Part shown: positions 1 to 10,809 of the stretch, piece by piece
Layout: each line of letters starts with the position of its first letter
Numbering within the stretch: position 1 is the first letter of the stretch
Assembly: GCA_002105175.1 (NCBI GenBank)
Contig: MCGE01000026.1
Span: 372,001-436,000 of the forward strand
DNA length: 64,000 nt
DNA from: Absidia repens
Lineage: Eukaryota; Mucoromycota; Mucoromycetes; Mucorales; Cunninghamellaceae
Direction: 5' to 3'
Notes under the pieces: generated by a model
The model's database searches: none
Told to the model about the DNA's origin: nothing
The model's input: only the letters and a program-made list of their open reading frames with translations
Translations under genes and position numbers: made by a program

Positions 1-34
1 TGTTGGTAGTGGCGGTGTTGTTGCTAGGAGTAGC

Positions 35-72
<38 letters not shown>

Positions 73-845
73 ATGGGAGTGCCTTGCTCCCACTAATGAT
101 TGCTGTCGATGTTGTGGGATGATTAGTATTTTGGCAAGGAGTAGATGTTAATGCCGGTAGATACGGATTCTGTATTGAATAATAATTTGTTGTAGTTGAA
201 GGTGTTTCAGAGGGCGGTATGAGGCCGCTCTGAGGATTTAAATTATCACCTGTTATATGAGTCTCTCCTATGGTGTAGTTTTACAGCAAAGATGTTTCTC
301 GGTTAGAATTGATATATACAGAAGAATAAATGGAATGAAGTATTATTTCGAGCTTTTCTTACCGTATAACGCTTCGTCCATTGCGGTATAAGTAGGGCTC
401 GGCATAATAAGTAAATAAAAAAAAAGAGGAAGAAAAAAAAGGCACAAATAAAAAAGGAGGTGGTTAAAAAAGAACTTGGCTTCATGTCATGCAAAATTTA
501 AAGGTCCGTCCTTAGGCTTTGCAGTCGATACAAGCATCATCATGATCATCATCATACACAAATAGCAAAGTAAAATGCACTAAATATCATCATGCGTTGC
601 ATTCATCAGCATCTCCCGCAGTCAGTTTGATCATGATAATCATCATCATCATCATTCCTATCAACATCACCATCATTATCATCATCATTAGCATTAGCTC
701 TGGCATTATAGCCATCTTCACTGGAAAAACGATGAACCATGTGACCGAACATGTGGCAAATCATCATGACGATAATCAATAAGAAATAACTAATAATAAT
801 GATAATAGAAAGAGCGCGCCAAGTTTGACTGGGGTCACTCATGTC
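1..845 (-). CDS. doubtful partial gene at left edge, possible single-pass membrane protein
   Basis: Two open stretches on the minus strand may be exons of one gene that runs off the left edge. The first (about 845 down to 606) starts MSDPSQTWRALS, has a hydrophobic run of about 20 residues (IIIIISYFLLIIVMMI) and then an Asp/Asn-rich acidic stretch. The second (249 down to 1) is open throughout, follows an acceptor AG at 250-251, and encodes a Pro/Thr/Ser-rich segment ending in a run of Thr from a (TAC)n-type microsatellite. No clean donor joins them and the roughly 350-nt gap is longer than other introns here. No family is recognised. It could equally be two unrelated chance ORFs in low-complexity DNA. 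Confidence 0.25.
42..73. repeat. trinucleotide microsatellite (GTA/GTG)n
   Basis: A run of gtg then gta triplets. If the minus-strand exon above is real, this encodes a polythreonine run. Confidence 0.85.
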
Positions 846-1116
846 AGAGTTGAAAAATGATACATCTATGTCGAGATCAAATTGCCAAGAATCGTATATG
901 TATCTGTTACAAAAAGACAATGTTCCACCCAAACTTCACTTTCCCAAATCCATCATAAATATGTCCCGCTTTTCTTCATCTCCCCCGCCCTCGCCAACAT
1001 CCCACACATCTATGTAAACTACAGTAGTGTACTGTACGTGCTGTGCTGAAAGAATCATTGAATTTTCTTGACCCGTAAACAATTAATGTATGTGTTACCT
1101 AACTAGCCCATTTCTA

Positions 1117-1223
1117 AAAAAATGTCGCACTGCGAAAAAAAAAAAAAAATGGCGTGGTTTAAAAAATGAAAGTCGTGCTTTTTGATTTTCAATGTCGCAT
1201 TAATTGTCGTTGGAGCTGGCGTA
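1117..1223 (+). repeat. left inverted terminal repeat
   Basis: Inverted match to 3929-4012, interrupted by an A-tract and a short insertion. Contains two ATGTCGC motifs. Confidence 0.7.
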
Positions 1224-1564
1224 CTTGTGCAATCGGTGCGTTGTCTATAACCAAGTAAAAGTCTTTGATATTAGGGAATCGGTTCATCACATCCATGGTT
1301 TCCAGCAAATCATGCTACTGTACTGTACTGTACATATATAATCAAATCACTTCATCATAGTCCGATCAGCACTTAATAAAACTAAAACCAAATAATGGCG
1401 CCACAAATGATAAGTTTATTAAAAACACAGACAATATTTGTAAGGATGGGGGGGGGAGATGATGTATATATACATCTAAGGGAAGAAGAAGAGGGGGAGG
1501 GGGAACTAAATGAAGTGAGGTAAAAATAAAAATAAAAGCTAAAAAGAAAGTTCGGCGTAGATAT

Positions 1565-2476
1565 TCATATAAGCAAGTCATTGATTTTTTGTCGTTTGTC
1601 TTTCAAATGAGCAAGATATTCTTCAGTCTGCTTGATTTGGCGATCCAATTCTTCCTTAGCAAGTTCAATATGTTGTTCCCATCTAAATGATAAACTAAAA
1701 TCAGTTGTGTCTTTTGAGGTAGGAATTTATATTGCCATATACTTACGCACCTTTTGTTTTTCTTTTTGCTGGGACCAGGGATGATTCAGGTAGGCCATGT
1801 TCTTGTTCTTGATCGGGTATTGGAGTTGGTATCATGTTGGTTGATATTGGTGGAAGCGGGGTTCAAATCAACGCAAGTTGTTGGTGACAATGGAGGGTGG
1901 GAGCTATTACCCTGATCAATATCGCAACGGCAAAATGTTTCAGAGGTGATGGTTCTTTGTACTCCAGCCATTACCTATAAGGAAAAGAAGAAAATTAACA
2001 TATGCAAAAAATCGTGGAGAATACTTACATATTTTGCATCTTCGCCATTATTTTGCGTCGCAAGGACTTGGACATCGACGAGCTTGCGGCATAAGGTGAT
2101 CATAATCGGTTGAGTAGTATGCGTAGAATGTTGCTGCCTCTAAAGCAGTTTAAAAATGGACATATGCAAAGCTATAAAGACAAAATATGCGTAAGCGTAA
2201 ATAAAATCTTGCAGTGTTATAAATACCCTCGTACATCCATATGAAGATGAGGTCCTTCACAAATTGCAATGATACCCCATTTTGTCGGAAAGAGTTGGAA
2301 ACATGGGCAAAGTTGCCAGAAGTGACCTTCGAGTTGTTAACACCCTGGATCCAGGGAACAACACGCCCCCCACCTCTCTTTTTTTTTCTTTGCCTTGTCC
2401 CTCCTTTTTTTATAATGTGCAATGGTTTGATCGGTGTACACTTTTTTAATATTTCGTTGATACTTTCTTCAGTCAT
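1565..2476 (-). CDS. spliced gene of unknown function inside the Tc1-like element
   Basis: Not recognised. The 3' part is the most secure: an exon at 1747 and upward, encoding a basic stretch ending PAKRKTKGA, joins across a clean GTAAGT intron to the last exon (1682-1565), WEQHIELAKEELDRQI... ending DLLI-stop, which is a strongly heptad-like coiled coil. Upstream exons probably lie at about 2140-2028 (...CRKLVDVQVLATQ...) and 1974-1900 (VMAGVQRTITSETFC...), each flanked by GTAAGT or TAG signals. A 5' exon beginning MTEESINEILKK at 2476 could not be joined in phase, so the start is uncertain. A DNA-binding head plus coiled-coil tail is common in transposon-linked proteins, but that is only a guess here. 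Confidence 0.4.
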
Positions 2477-3181
2477 ATTTTGCAGGATCTTCCCGCATAA
2501 ACGTATTTGATTCAGTGGAATTCCGCAAGAAGTACACGTGGAAAAGGCAAAGAAGAAAAAAAAAATGTTGATAATGCATCCCCGTAATTTGCCCCGACGG
2601 GATTTGAAAGTCCGTTGGATTTAAAAAAAGTCTTCGCACGAAATGGATGGCGGATTGTTAAACCAATTGATTTCCACGGAAGCCAATCAGAGCCGAATAT
2701 TTCCAAGCTACTATTTTCAGAAAAGTTATAAATAAGGGCCGACCAAATTTGTTTTCGCCTTTCTTTTTTTCAATTTTCTCTTTCATGGGAAGACTACCTT
2801 TTTTTTTTAATAAGCAAACAATCAAAATGAAAATAACTTACTGGTTTCCTTGGTATGACTTGTGTTGTGTCCTATGACAACAAGTTACGATACATAGCGT
2901 TAGCTTTGTTTGTAGTATAGACATATTATAGAATAGATAGTGTAGAGATGTAGTATAGAATCTCTTTTTTGAAATAAAAAATTTCGTTTTATTTTTACAT
3001 ATTCTTTCACAACAGGTATACGATTATTATATGACGATGGTTAGACAAACATTGTTGACGAAGATGGAAACGATCCCATGGTCGTCGTGGATGAACCTGA
3101 ACTGGACAAAGAATTGGAATACCTCACGAACATGGAAGGACTGAATGCAACTTATCTCTCGAGAAGACTCATTTCTACACT
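2477..3181. other. non-coding spacer inside the element
   Basis: AT-rich sequence with homopolymers. The stretch from about 3015 may hold the decayed N-terminal part of the transposase (a frame reading ...VVVDEPELDKELEYL...), but it cannot be followed with confidence. Confidence 0.4.
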
Positions 3182-3736
3182 TTGGCAAGAAGCGGCGAAG
3201 AACCATTCAACAAAATGACTACAACAAGAGCTGCATCTCATAGGATACTGGGTACCATATCTGTCGCTGGGATTGTCAACATCAGCATCCGAAAACCGAA
3301 TACTCAACAAAAATGGGGAAGCTTGTTGGAAATACAGAAAAGACAACATGAAAAAGGACGGCAGGAACAGCGGGTGGGCATTATGTGAACTATTTGCTGG
3401 AAACCATGGATGGACCGATTCCCCGATATCAAAGGCTTTTTACTTGGTTATGGACAACGCACCAATTCACAAGGCATTGGAAATTCAAACGACAATTGAA
3501 GAACGTGGCTATCGTTGTGTCTACCTTTCACCTTACTCCCCGGAATTAAATCCCATCGAACAATTTTGGTCGAAGGTGAAGTATTCAACAAAGCGAAAGT
3601 CTACTCATGGAAGACGAAACTTTCTCAACAAGGATTCAGGGAAGCTTGCAATATGGTGACTCAAAAGGATCTTCAAGGTTATGCCCGATATTCTGCTGCT
3701 CGTTTTGCCGATTGTCTCAAGAAATCCCCCATGTAG
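3182..3736 (+). pseudogene. broken Tc1/IS630-type DDE transposase
   Basis: The family signature is clear but spread over three frames. The order is ASHRILGTISVAGIVNISIRKP, then GTAGGHYVNYLLETMD in another frame, then FYLVMDNAPIHKALEI...RGYRCVYLSPYSPELNP, which gives the second catalytic Asp (MDNAPIH) and the proline-rich block before the last acidic residue (NPIEQFWSKVK). A third frame finishes EACNMVTQ...YARYSAARFADCLKK, stopping at 3736. At least two frameshifts separate these pieces and the N-terminal helix-turn-helix part is missing or unreadable. The copy cannot encode a working transposase. It is a relic of a DNA transposon typical of Mucorales genomes. Confidence 0.85.
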
Positions 3737-3928
3737 ATTATAAATTGTAGTTTACTTCCCTATTTAGTTTAGAAATTGTAGCTTAGTTATTCTTTCTGAT
3801 TATCGGCTTTATCTATTTTTTATTTGAATCCCCAATAAAAATCGAATCGTCTTTATACTTTAGTTGACTTGTGGCCAATATAGATTAGTTATAGTGTGTA
3901 GTTAGGGTTTTTTATTTTATTCATTAGG

Positions 3929-4068
3929 TACGCCATCTCCAACGACAATTAATGCGACATTTTTATTTCAAAGCACGACTTTCATTTTTTCGCAGTGCGA
4001 CATTTTTTTTTTCGGAAGGGCGACATGATTTTCAAAAAGTGCGACATCTAACTCCGGAATGACTGTAT
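3929..4068 (-). repeat. right inverted terminal repeat with iterated ATGTCGC motif
   Basis: Read on the minus strand it carries four ATGTCGC motifs (ending AC, CC, AC and AT). These iterations are candidate transposase-binding sites. The outer end is CAGTCATTCCGG preceded by TA. Confidence 0.7.
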
Positions 4069-4369
4069 ATATCCTAGTTTGCGCGGAGATGATTCAGTCT
4101 TTCTTCCGCATTGAAATTGAGAGACTATAATTGTCAAGTAGAATGCAAAATATAACCTGAGATTTATACAAAGCACCAATGAAGAGGTGTGGTTTTTATT
4201 ATCACAATGTAAAAATACAACAATAAAATAAAAATTATAATAGCAATATAAAATAAAAATAATAATACTTGACTATGGGAGTATAATGTAATAAATAACA
4301 ATGATTATAAACTAAACTAGTAATAAATGGAGAAAGGTGAGGGGGGGGGTGAATGGAGTTCTATCTAAT
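4069..4369. other. AT-rich flank between the transposon and the OYE gene
   Basis: No gene seen. It contains the 3' untranslated side of the minus-strand OYE gene, with several TTTATT (reverse AATAAA) candidates near 4197-4260. Confidence 0.5.
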
Positions 4370-5925
4370 CTATTGAATCACACACTTGGCCTTGTTGAAT
4401 TTCTTGGATTTTCTTCTGTCAGCCTTGATATCACGTTCCTTGGTGTTGGTGTTGTCATCGGTTTGCTTGACAGTTTCGGAGTCAGATGGAGTGAGATCCT
4501 TAGGAGGAGTGATATCCTTGGGAGGCGTGGTTTCAGGGACTTGTTCAATGGTGTCTTCGGCAGTAGCAGTAGCAGCAGTATCAGTAGCAGTAACAGGTTC
4601 AGCAATAGCAACATCTTCAGTCACCTTGGTAATTTCGTCAGGCTTTTCATCGGAAACACCATCCTTTTCTTCAGGAGTATAGAAAGGATAATCAATATAG
4701 CCTTCGTTGCCTTGGGTATAAAAAGTAGGGCGGTGGTATTTGTTGAGTGGCCAATCATTTCGAATACGTTCAACAAGATCAGGGTTGGCGATAAAGATAC
4801 GGCCAAAGGAAATCAAATTGTTGGGAGAATCTTCGCATCGTTGAATGGCCTTTTTGGGATCGGTGAAACCACCAGAGGTAATAAAGGGACCTTGCCAGAT
4901 ATTGCGGAAGGGTTCCAAGGATTCATGTTCTTGCAAGACATCGTCAGAGTGACCGCCTTCACGAGATTCCACAAAATGCAAATAAGCCAAATCAGAGTGC
5001 TTGGTTTGAATTTGTTGAGTGAGATAAGACCATGTTTCAACAGGAGTAGCATCTTCCATGTCTTGGAATCCGGACCAGGGCGAGAATCGGATGGCTGTCT
5101 TGTTGGCGCCCACTGCTTCGACCAAGGCGTCGACAAGTTCTAATGCAAACCTTGATCGGTTTTCAATTGAGCCACCATATTCATCGGTACGAGTGTTGCT
5201 GGATGTATTGATGAATGAATCCACAAGATAACCATTAGCACCATGAATTTCAACACCTAGATAAGAAGAATAACAAACCACACGTTAATGACATAGCCAC
5301 GCTAATATTGCTTCCCTTTTTCCTCTACCTACCATCAAATCCAGCCTTCATAGCATTCTTAGCAGCATTGACAAAATCTTGAATAGTGGTCTGGATTTCG
5401 TCCACAGTAAGAGCATGAGGGACTTCAAAATCATCACCGAACAAACTCTTTCCCTTGATAGCGATAGGAGAAGGTGCCACAGGTAGTACATTGTTGGGCA
5501 AATGAGATGAATGTGTAGCACGACCAACATGGAAAAGTTGACAGTAAATAATACCACCTATTTTTTTTTTTTAGTTCACCGAATACGTTAGTCCATGATT
5601 ATAAATCATTCATTTCTATATATTTTGGGGTTTTTTTAATACCTTTAGCGTGTACAGCGTCAGTGACTTTACGCCAACCTTCTACATGTTCTTCTTTATA
5701 TATACCAGGTGCATACAAGTAGCCATCAGCAGCAGGAGAGACTATGGAGGCTTCAGTGATTAACAAACCACCTTTGGTAGTGCGCTGAGTATAGTATTCC
5801 ACAACTCGATCTTGAATGACACCATTTTCAGAATTGCGGAGACGAGTTAAAGGGGCAAGCACGACTCGGTGTTCTAACGTATGTTCACCAATTTTGATAG
5901 GTGATAATAATACAGGTTCTGTCAT
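4370..5925 (-). CDS. Old Yellow Enzyme-family NADPH:flavin oxidoreductase with C-terminal CaaX box
   Basis: Three exons, 5925-5643, 5557-5333 and 5256-4370, give 464 residues. The family uses FMN and NAD(P)H to reduce activated C=C bonds. Residues 1-362 form the TIM barrel: the start reads LLSPIKIGEHTLEHRVVLAP, the active-site loop is VEIHGANGYLVDSF (catalytic His174/Asn177, Tyr179), and TDEYGGSIENRSRF and the phosphate-binding SGGF and SFGR loops follow. About 100 extra residues follow the barrel: a Thr/Pro/Glu-rich linker, then a basic stretch (KADRRKSKKFNKAK) and the last four residues CVIQ. That is a textbook CaaX box with upstream polybasic region, as in Ras proteins, and X=Q favours farnesylation. 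Members of this family are normally soluble, so this copy may be membrane-tethered (inference). Confidence 0.93.
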
Positions 5926-6935
5926 AGTATAATAAGAGAGTAAAGTGGTATATTGGAAAAAAAGAAAGAAGAAAGAAAGGAAAGCAAGAAAGGAGGATTT
6001 TTGTGATCAAGATTTACAAAAAAAAAATTTTAAGTTACCGGTCGGAGTTCTCGATTGGCAACTAGATTTGGAGAGGAGCAATGTGGCCACAATAAAAGGG
6101 GTCACTAAAATAACACCAATATGTCATTTATTATTCTATTTTACCATGTAAGAATTATGTAATAAAAAGTACATCATTTTCGTTGTTTCTACAATATATC
6201 ATTTTATTATGTCAAAAATCTACTACTTCTACTAGCCGACTTTTTGGTGACCTGGGAACTCACCTTGATTCCCCCACGTTCGTTGTGTCACATTTCGGAT
6301 ATAAGTAAAATATGGTCCACTTCCCAGGGACGAGGGTTTTTCTATTGTCAATATAATCGATACCTCGGGAAGTCGGCCTAAATATATTACATGACAGGAC
6401 TCATCGGATTTACAAATAAAATACTCCTCCCAGGTAAAACCCTTAATTACAAAATGCTGCACTACTGTTTATTTATACCCTCTCAATATTTTATCCGCTG
6501 ATAAATCGAAATCAATGCCTACCCCATACCGCCTAAACGCACTCTCTCTATTTCCCAATAAATCAATTCAAATATTGTACCAAACTGCACACCCTACACC
6601 TATCCATCCATTCAACTAACCCAGTTCAAATAACCAATAAGATTAACAAAGACAAAAAGTGTTTTATTAAATGCATTGTTGTTCAAAAAATAAAAAAAAA
6701 GAAGTGGGGGGATATGTTGATAGAATAAAAAGGATTTACAATAAAAAAGGAGAGCAAAGAAGAGTAACGACTGTCAGTGAGTGTGTTTTGTTGTTGATGA
6801 AGGGGATGATGGATGAAGAATAATGGATAAGATTCAATAATGATCATAATAACAAGATTTCGATATACAATTCAAATAGATAAATGGAGAGAAGAGAGAA
6901 AGGGTGGAAGAGAAAAGAATAGCATCACACAATTT
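5926..6935. other. intergenic region upstream of the OYE gene
   Basis: Holds the OYE promoter side (GA-rich tract at about 5955-6000) and the 3' side of eIF3k (TTTATT near 6663). No coding sequence is supported. The small ORF at 6232-6462 has no recognisable features. Confidence 0.5.
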
Positions 6936-7825
6936 TTACATTTCGTTAGAGTAACCGATCACCTTGGTCAATTGATCAAACTTGATGTTTTCCCGCACAA
7001 CGATAGCCTTGGCTTCATTATCCTTGTTCAAGGGAATGGTCACCACATCACCTTGTTGAGTCCATTGTTGTTGTTCACAGAAAGGTCCGAATTTGGCTTG
7101 ATCCTTCAAAGCGAGATAAGATTGTACCACGGGCACATTGATGGATTGATGAGACATCGTCACCACGCGTGCAATCAATTGTCGAATGGCATCTTCAAAT
7201 CCAACCACTTGACTCGTCAATTTTTTGTATGTCGCATCATTATAGGTTTCCCAGAATTTCACATAGTTGGATTGTTCGAGGAGTTGTTGCAACGTCGTCA
7301 ATTGTTCCACTTCAGCCTAAACATATCCATGAAAAAATAAAATATGATGATTAGTATGAGTCGCTTTTCGCGTACCAATCGCTCCTCCTTTTTTAATTAC
7401 TACTAGCTAATACTATTGCCACTTTTTTCATAAAAGGGTGACTTACAGATCGATCGCTTAACAAATAAAGACACAAGTTGAAATCAGGTGCTGGCACGGC
7501 GGTCAAAGCTTTGGCGAGAATGTTGATGATGACAGGTTCCTTAGCTTCAGCAGGATTGAATTGATATCTGATGAGGTAATAAAAAAAAAAAAAAAAGCGA
7601 TCAGTCTTTCATTCTTTTTTTTTTTTCTTAAAAAACGAGGTTATATATATATGATGTATGTATTTACACTTTCAAGATGGCAAGGTTGGCCATCAAATCG
7701 TAAGAACCAGTTTGGCATTGTGTATCGAGATATTGTTCAAGGACGGTGACGTTTTCGGGATTGTATCTTTCAACACCATCAATCAAGGTTTGGATTTTTT
7801 CAGGTCGATCGACGATAGCGGTCAT
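6936..7825 (-). CDS. EIF3K: translation initiation factor eIF3 subunit K
   Basis: Three exons, 7825-7668, 7567-7447 and 7316-6936, give 219 residues, close to the 218 of human eIF3k. The N-terminus (VDRPEKIQTLIDGVERYNP, then NVTVLEQYLDTQ...YDLMANLAILKVYQFNP) matches the HEAT-like repeats of eIF3k, and the C-terminal half is the winged-helix/PCI-like (CSN8/PSMD8/EIF3K) region ending TKVIGYSNEM. The protein is part of the non-core eIF3 module on the 40S subunit. eIF3k is absent from Saccharomyces but kept in filamentous fungi. The start ATG lies 425 nt from the divergent copper transporter start, so the two may share a promoter region. Confidence 0.93.
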
Positions 7826-8250
7826 GATGCGATGGATGGATGGTTGGTTTTGTTGGATGGATGGATGTTAAAAAAAAAAAGAGAGAATTTTAAACAAAAA
7901 AGTACGTGGAAGGCATTTGGCGCTTTGCCTGGGTCTGGCAATATTGAAACCCCGCAGCGTCTCTTTTCTCTTTCTGTGCGCTATGGGAGCACATCATCAT
8001 CACCCCCCCCTCCGTCTCTTTCCTATTCTACCAATAATAGCAGAGATCGTATTTCCTTGATTGCAGCATTAATTGCTCACATCATGATTCAGGTACATTC
8101 TGTCTACTTTTTATTATCTTCCTTCTTTTTTTTTATTCCCCGTTTTCCCAACCTATTAAAGCATATTTAAATTTTTCAATTCCTCCCTTTTTTTTTTCTT
8201 CTTCTTCACTTTTCTTTTTTTTTTTTTTCCTTTATCACTTTTTACTTTCA
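7826..8250. promoter_or_regulatory. divergent promoter region between eIF3k and the copper transporter
   Basis: Contains a long pyrimidine tract (about 8163-8250) directly before the transporter start. A TTGCTCA element near 8072 resembles the TTTGCTC core of fungal copper-responsive sites; that link is only inferred. Confidence 0.4.
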
Positions 8251-8973
8251 ATGGACCACTCACATCACTCCTCCATGGCAACTGACCCACACATGCATCA
8301 TGGTCATGAAGGTCACGATATGCCCATGCCTGGCATGCCAATGTGTAGCATGAATGTAAGTCAATCCATCCTATATCAGTATAGATCGGCCTTATCATTG
8401 AGACTCCCTCCTAACTTTGTCCATCTATAGATGATTTTCAATTGGCAAATAGAAAATACCTGCGTTGTTTTTGAATCGTGGCATATTCACACTTGGGTGG
8501 GTATGTTGATATCCTGTGTGGCCATTTTTGCTATTGCTGCCGGGTACGAATACTTGCGCGTTTGGACAAACAGCTTGGACCGCGATGTGGCGCTTGCTGA
8601 TGTGAAAAGACAAGTGGATTTGGGCTCTAACACAAACAATGCTACTGGAACTACTGAAAATGATACTTTGTTGACGCAATCTCCTGAATTATCAAGGTAA
8701 ATCGAAGGAGTGGTGGGACACACATGTAGAATATGCAGACCGACTTTTTTTTTATTTTTTTTTTGGTGGTGGTGGTTTAGTTTGCGCAAACGACGACAAA
8801 TTCTTCGATCAGTGATGTATGCTATCTTGATGGGTATTAGTTTCTGGCTGATGTTGGTGTTCATGACTTACAATGGCTATTTGATGATTGCAACGATTCT
8901 CGGTGCTGGTGTCGGTCATTATGCATTTGGTCAAGGAAAACTACCTGCCGCTCGCTCTATCTCTTGCCATTGA
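8251..8973 (+). CDS. CTR-family copper transporter
   Basis: Three exons, 8251-8355, 8431-8696 and 8781-8973, give 187 residues. The N-terminus is rich in His and Met (MDHSHHSSMATDPHMHHGHE..., MPMPGMPMCSM), the Cu(I)-capturing tail of this family. TM1 follows (WHIHTWVGMLISCVAIFAIA) and a cytosolic loop (about residues 65-125). TM2 contains the diagnostic MxxxM (MLVFM) and TM3 the tight-packing Gly motif (LGAGVGHYAFG). The protein ends SISCH, a C-terminal Cys-His pair like the metal-handoff ends of other CTRs. It forms a trimeric pore for Cu(I) at the plasma membrane or the vacuole; the length and His-rich head do not decide which. Confidence 0.93.
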
Positions 8974-9133
8974 TTTTGCCCCAATTTGTCATTCATTGTC
9001 AATGAGGACTTTTTAGTTATATATCTTTATTTATTCTGCTTTGATTTCCTTTTTTTTTATATTTATTAGTTTATTTATTGTTTCTGTCTTATTGACCAGA
9101 TCATTCTTTATTTATTTGCTTGCTTTTGTTTTC

Positions 9134-9139
9134 AATAAA
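9134..9139 (+). terminator. AATAAA polyadenylation signal of the copper transporter
   Basis: AATAAA 161 nt after the stop codon, following T-rich sequence. Confidence 0.5.
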
Positions 9140-9904
9140 CTCTCTGGCTCGACGCTATGACCAAATCTTCTTTTAAATCCAAAATTTATGTCTCGGTTTT
9201 GGTTGGTGGGTGAATGTTTGTTTGTTATGTGTTGGTGTTGGATACTCATAATTACCGTAGACAATTATATATGATCTGCAGTTACAGGTGTTAGTTAGGG
9301 TAACAGTTAAACGGACTGTTATGATATGACCAGAATCAGAAAAAACAAGTGCGGCTTCCTTCAGTGTGGTCTTTCAAAATATGACATTAAGATCAGCGCC
9401 ATTAAAGGTTCCTAACGACGCTTCCAAAGCAAACGACATGATGACCTATCCTTATGACAATATGAAATAGCCTTTATCTATATGTACCATATCATATTCT
9501 CACAACTTTTGTTTTGTCAATAAAAACCTTATTTGCCTTTTATTACAGTACGATTATTCAAATGACTTCGGGGTGTTTATTTTTTATGGATTGAAATGGA
9601 AAACATAATATGGTGAGGAGCTGACATGACATTGGGGTGCGATGATGAAAATTAAAAGATGATGATATTCCTCTTTTTTTCCACACAGTAAAATGGCTAT
9701 GGTTCAGTGCCTTTGTTTTATACCGCAACCCAATACTGGCGAACTCTATTTTATTGGTTTGGTTTTTCCTCTCAAGCTATCTGGATCTTGTGGTCGTATG
9801 ATATATGCTAAATTTATAACGATACTTATAGAATAGACATGCCCCTGCACTAGAATAACAATAGACCTCTTGGTGGGAGACTCTATTCGTCAATTATTAT
9901 AGTA
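9140..9904. other. intergenic region
   Basis: AT-rich, no ORF of note and no recognised RNA gene. Confidence 0.5.
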
Positions 9905-10306
9905 ATGTTGGAGCGCAGAGCACGACGGTTATCAAACCGTCTCTAAACCTTTTTTTCGCACATACACCAGCTTTCTTTTTGCTACACGCATATACATTAT
10001 ATTATACAATGTGAATTTACTCATTCAACAATAAAAACAATAATAAATGCATTAGATACGACGTTGTAGTAAAACTACAAGACATATTTTATTCAGATAT
10101 AGATAAACTATGACAGCTAAAGTAAAACATGGAGACTCATAGATAATACCATGACACCTATCTAAAAATGAGGCCTTTAGCATTGGGTGTGGAACGTTCG
10201 AGTAAGCGGATTTTGTTGTAAAATAAGCAAAATATAGGATAAAACATATCAAAATCGTCAACGATGGCAAGTTTTTTTCTGTTCCAAGAATTACCCGCCA
10301 GTTAAC

Positions 10307-10589
10307 AATGTCCAGTTACTCCCGCACACAGTTTCCTTTCACTTTAGGCTGGGCACTCACAATTCACAAAGTACAAGGCTTGACATTGTCGAGGATAGCC
10401 TGATTCCTCTCAGATTTTTTTATTCCTGTGTTGTTATACGTCACTTTAACCCGTGTTCGTAAATTAGAAGACATCAGCATCATACCACCAGATACAGTCA
10501 ACCTAGATGCCGTCAAGGTACCATATAATAGTGCTTGTCTCGGTTTGTTAGCTCAATTTGCCAAGTATATTGAATCTCTCGAGCATTAA
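10307..10589 (+). pseudogene. Pif1-type helicase C-terminal relic
   Basis: One frame reads SYSRTQFPFTLGWALTIHKVQG (SF1B motif V region, WALTIHKVQG-LTLSR). After a stop and a frameshift another frame reads VLLYVTLTRVRKLEDISIIP (motif VI, YVTLTRVR) and ...LAQFAKYIESLEH-stop at 10587-10589. This is the C-terminal end of a Pif1-like helicase as found in Helitron elements and their derivatives. Only about 90 codons remain, so the gene is dead. It sits inside repeat copy A and has no counterpart in copies B and C, so it was probably inserted after the repeat spread, or came with a Helitron that captured part of it. Confidence 0.7.
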
Positions 10590-10705
10590 ACATGTTTTTT
10601 TTAATAAACTACTTATATATATATAAATCAAGTTCATCGTTGTTTCTACGTAAGGGGATGTGCATTTGAATAAACCAGATCAACTTTAGTCATACCATGG
10701 CATCC

Positions 10706-10707
<2 letters not shown>

Positions 10708-10741
<34 letters not shown>

Positions 10742-10778
10742 TCAGGGTCTAAAAAAAAATTCGGTATACCGAACAACC

Positions 10779-10809
<31 letters not shown>

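Larger units (their letters stand above)
1117..4068. mobile_element. decayed Tc1/mariner (IS630)-like element with inverted ends
   Basis: Positions 1117-1223 and 3929-4012 are long inverted copies of each other: both carry AATGTCGCATTAATTGTCG, a block with AAAGTCGTGC, and ATGTCGCACTGCG. The right end runs further out, with two more ATGTCGC motifs, to a ...CCGGAATGACTG terminus followed by TA at about 4067-4068, as expected for a TA-target element. The left end lacks that outermost part, so it is truncated or was replaced. Between them lie a frameshifted plus-strand DDE transposase (3182-3736) and a spliced minus-strand gene (1565-2476). At about 2.9 kb it is longer than a usual Tc1 element, so either it holds a passenger gene or two element ends flank unrelated DNA. 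Confidence 0.65.

Noticed and set aside
4337..5143. Plus-strand ORF of 268 codons over the OYE gene
   Set aside because: It is antisense to the well-supported OYE exon 3 and has no features of its own.
6370..6410. Hammerhead-like CCGATGAGTCC on the minus strand
   Set aside because: The required GAAA partner and stem II closure are missing.
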